Shown: positions 5,748-6,585 of the stretch, one piece after another | Numbering within the stretch: position 1 is the first letter of the stretch | How the letters are laid out: the number at the start of each line of letters is the position of its first letter | NCBI GenBank assembly: GCA_030591065.1 | Contig: JAUVBU010000026.1 | Span: 1 to 6,585 of the forward strand | From: a bacterium | GTDB taxonomy: Bacteria; Patescibacteriota; Minisyncoccia; Minisyncoccales; JANBVM01 | DNA length: 6,585 nt | Direction of reading: 5' to 3' | The notes under the pieces: generated by a model | What the model was told of the DNA's origin: nothing | Database searches by the model: none | The model's input: only the letters and a program-made list of their open reading frames with translations | Program-made: the position numbers and the translations under genes

Positions 5748-6167
5748 ATGCAAAAAATATTTCTAATAATTTTTACAGTTTTCTCAATTTTATTTTTTCC
5801 GGCTTTTCAAGCCCATGCAATTTGTGAGGGGCCGATAGTTCCTTGTGGGGCTACTGGTCAACCACCTTGTAACTTTTGTCATATTTTTGAAATAGCAAGT
5901 AATATTCTTAACCTCATTTTAACGTGTGCCGCTCCAATTATAGCTAGCTTAATGTTAATTGTGGGCGGAATTTTCTTTTTAGTTTCCGGAAGTAGCACTG
6001 ACTTATTTACTAAGGGAAAAACAATTGTTACGGCTGCGATTGTTGGATTGTTCATTATTTTTATTTCCTATATGGCACTAAATACCCTTTTAGCTAGTGT
6101 GGGAGTAGCCGAGTGGACTGGACTAGAAGGAGGTTTTCAAATTGAGTGTAGCGTTCCCGGCCACTAA
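5748..6167 (+). CDS. VirB2/TrbC-like small membrane (pilin-like) protein with CxxC
   Basis: This 139-residue secreted or membrane protein resembles the VirB2/TrbC pilin-like proteins common in CPR bacteria; that match is from memory of the family pattern. A signal peptide covers about residues 1-24, with an L/I/F-rich core and cleavage likely after A-H-A. The mature N-terminus holds C26, C33, C41 and C44, the last two as a C-N-F-C motif. A hydrophobic stretch at about 49-80, containing C60 and the G-G-I-F-F-L-V-S-G turn, and a second membrane segment at about 93-118 give the two-helix VirB2 plan. A short polar tail bears C134. In VirB2 systems such proteins polymerise into a conjugative pilus, but no VirB4, VirB6 or other secretion gene is visible here, so the role is unknown. 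The gene lies alone between tRNA-Arg and tRNA-Lys. The ATG follows an A-rich leader without a clear Shine-Dalgarno. Confidence 0.85.
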   Translation: MQKIFLIIFTVFSILFFPAFQAHAICEGPIVPCGATGQPPCNFCHIFEIASNILNLILTCAAPIIASLMLIVGGIFFLVSGSSTDLFTKGKTIVTAAIVGLFIIFISYMALNTLLASVGVAEWTGLEGGFQIECSVPGH

Positions 6168-6227
6168 AAAAGACTTGAAAATATTTATAAAATGATTTAT
6201 CTTTGAGATTGTTAGTTTTTTGGAGTT

Positions 6228-6300
6228 GCCCCTATAGCTTAACTGGCAAAGCACCGGTCTCTTAAACCGATGAGTCTAGGTTCGAGCCCTAGTAGGGGCA
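6228..6300 (+). tRNA. tRNA-Lys (anticodon CTT)
   Basis: This is a 73-nt cloverleaf with acceptor GCCCCTA/TAGGGGC, D stem GCTT/AAGC, anticodon stem CCGGT/ACCGA, and T stem CTAGG/CCTAG with loop TTCGAGC. The loop CTCTTAA gives anticodon CTT at 6261-6263. The outermost anticodon-stem pair is a C-A mismatch (6254 with 6270); the rest is paired. The discriminator A at 6300 is followed by CAA, so CCA is not encoded. It starts 60 nt after the pilin-like gene; a weak TTGAAA-N17-TATCTT (6175-6203) could be a promoter. Confidence 0.94.
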
Positions 6301-6314
6301 CAATTTTATCGAAA

Positions 6315-6320
6315 TATAAT
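6315..6320 (+). promoter_or_regulatory. Possible -10 box for tRNA-His
   Basis: A perfect TATAAT ends 7 nt before the first base of tRNA-His, which would place the start at about 6327. The -35 position would fall in the end of tRNA-Lys and shows no match. Read-through from tRNA-Lys, only 27 nt upstream, is an alternative. Confidence 0.35.
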
Positions 6321-6327
6321 GTAGAAT

Positions 6328-6399
6328 GGTGGCTATGGTGTAATGGTAGCACTAGAATCTGTGGAGTTCTCAGAGCGGGTTCGAGTCCCGTTAGCCACC
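6328..6399 (+). tRNA. tRNA-His (anticodon GTG)
   Basis: This is a 72-nt tRNA including the extra G-1 at 6328 opposite discriminator C73 at 6399, the histidine identity pair, here encoded in the DNA as in bacteria. The acceptor is GTGGCTA/TAGCCAC, the D stem GTGT/GCAC, the anticodon stem AGAAT/GTTCT and the T stem GCGGG/CCCGT. The loop CTGTGGA gives anticodon GTG at 6361-6363. It is followed by CTG, so CCA is not encoded. A terminator begins 12 nt downstream. Confidence 0.96.
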
Positions 6400-6411
6400 C
6401 TGACAAAATTT

Positions 6412-6438
6412 AAAGCCCGAGTATTTAGCTCGGGTTTT
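6412..6438 (+). terminator. Rho-independent terminator after tRNA-His
   Basis: A 6-bp GC-rich stem CCCGAG/CTCGGG (6416-6421 with 6429-6434) and a 7-nt loop are extended by AAAG pairing with TTTT. The short T run 6435-6438 follows. It closes the tRNA-Arg to tRNA-His stretch just before a new promoter. A-rich sequence on the left side could let it act on the other strand as well. Confidence 0.8.
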
Positions 6439-6441
6439 GAC

Positions 6442-6471
6442 TTGACAAAATATGAAATAGTGTGGTATAAT
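6442..6471 (+). promoter_or_regulatory. Near-consensus sigma70-type promoter, extended -10
   Basis: TTGACA (6442-6447) and TATAAT (6466-6471) are both perfect hexamers, separated by 18 nt, with TGG directly before the -10 box. The expected start is at about 6478, only some 3 nt before the ATG at 6481. This is the strongest promoter in the window. Confidence 0.85.
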
Positions 6472-6480
6472 ATAAGTATT

Positions 6481-6585
6481 ATGAGTTCATTAAAAAAAAT
6501 AATAATAAAGATAGTTTTTTTGGGAGTTGTTTTATTAGGGCTTGGATTCCTTGCCCTTAATGGAGTATTGGATTTTTTTGAAATA
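6481..6585 (+). CDS. Unrecognised membrane-anchored protein (3' end outside window)
   Basis: The first 35 codons of an open frame begin at the ATG at 6481 and run off the right edge without a stop. The N-terminus is M-S-S-L-K-K-I-I-I-K, and a hydrophobic segment follows at about residues 11-31, so this looks like a signal peptide or membrane anchor of an exported protein. No signal-peptidase site is clear and no lipobox cysteine is seen. I do not recognise the family from so short a part. The support for a real gene is a near-consensus promoter ending 9 nt before the ATG. That spacing implies a leaderless or nearly leaderless message, and no Shine-Dalgarno is present. Confidence 0.7.
   Translation, partial: MSSLKKIIIKIVFLGVVLLGLGFLALNGVLDFFEI

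Noticed and set aside
6175..6203. TTGAAA-N17-TATCTT as a promoter for tRNA-Lys
   Set aside because: The -10 box matches only 4 of 6 bases and would leave a leader of about 18 nt; kept only as a possibility in the tRNA entry.
5620..6399. tRNA-associated integration site or genomic island
   Set aside because: No direct repeat of a tRNA end, no integrase and no change in composition is visible; the genes fit the surrounding style.

Overview
The window is AT-rich (roughly one third G+C by eye), densely packed bacterial DNA. It carries eight protein genes, two of them cut by the window edges, and five tRNA genes. I see no mobile element, CRISPR array or rRNA. The bacterial class-II CCA-adding enzyme with an HD domain, a tRNA-His with G-1 and C73, consensus -35/-10 promoters and an intrinsic terminator point to Bacteria. 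A small VirB2/TrbC-like pilin with a CxxC-rich N-terminus, short intergenic gaps, tRNAs mostly lacking an encoded CCA, and the absence of Shine-Dalgarno sequences suggest a Candidate Phyla Radiation (Patescibacteria) genome. That placement is an inference. Translation fits the standard code, and all seven visible stops are TAA or TAG.

Layout. 2-1255 (+): a PHP-domain phosphoesterase, whose start lies outside the window, is followed after 6 nt by a CDP-alcohol phosphatidyltransferase of the inositol-phosphate-synthase-like type. 1229-3020 (-): two tandem, closely related DegV-family proteins converge on that pair with a 27-nt tail-to-tail overlap. 3150-5510 (-): a tight chain of CCA-adding enzyme, tRNA-Pro(CGG), HAD hydrolase and tRNA-Ala(CGC), in which the HAD stop codon lies inside the tRNA-Ala gene. 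5511-5619: a divergent promoter region. 5620-6399 (+): tRNA-Arg(TCG), the pilin-like gene, tRNA-Lys(CTT) and tRNA-His(GTG), closed by a rho-independent terminator. 6442-6585 (+): a near-consensus extended -10 promoter drives a gene that starts with almost no leader and runs off the window.

Two themes link the genes. One is membrane lipid metabolism: the phosphatidyltransferase, a possible phosphatase partner (PHP) and two DegV proteins, a family whose known members bind fatty acids. The other is tRNA supply: the CCA-adding enzyme lies among tRNAs of which four of five have no encoded CCA. The best leads are the HAD/tRNA-Ala overlap, the loss of the conserved DegV histidine in both copies, the lack of ribosome binding sites with promoters placed almost on start points, and the cysteine-bearing pilin-like protein.
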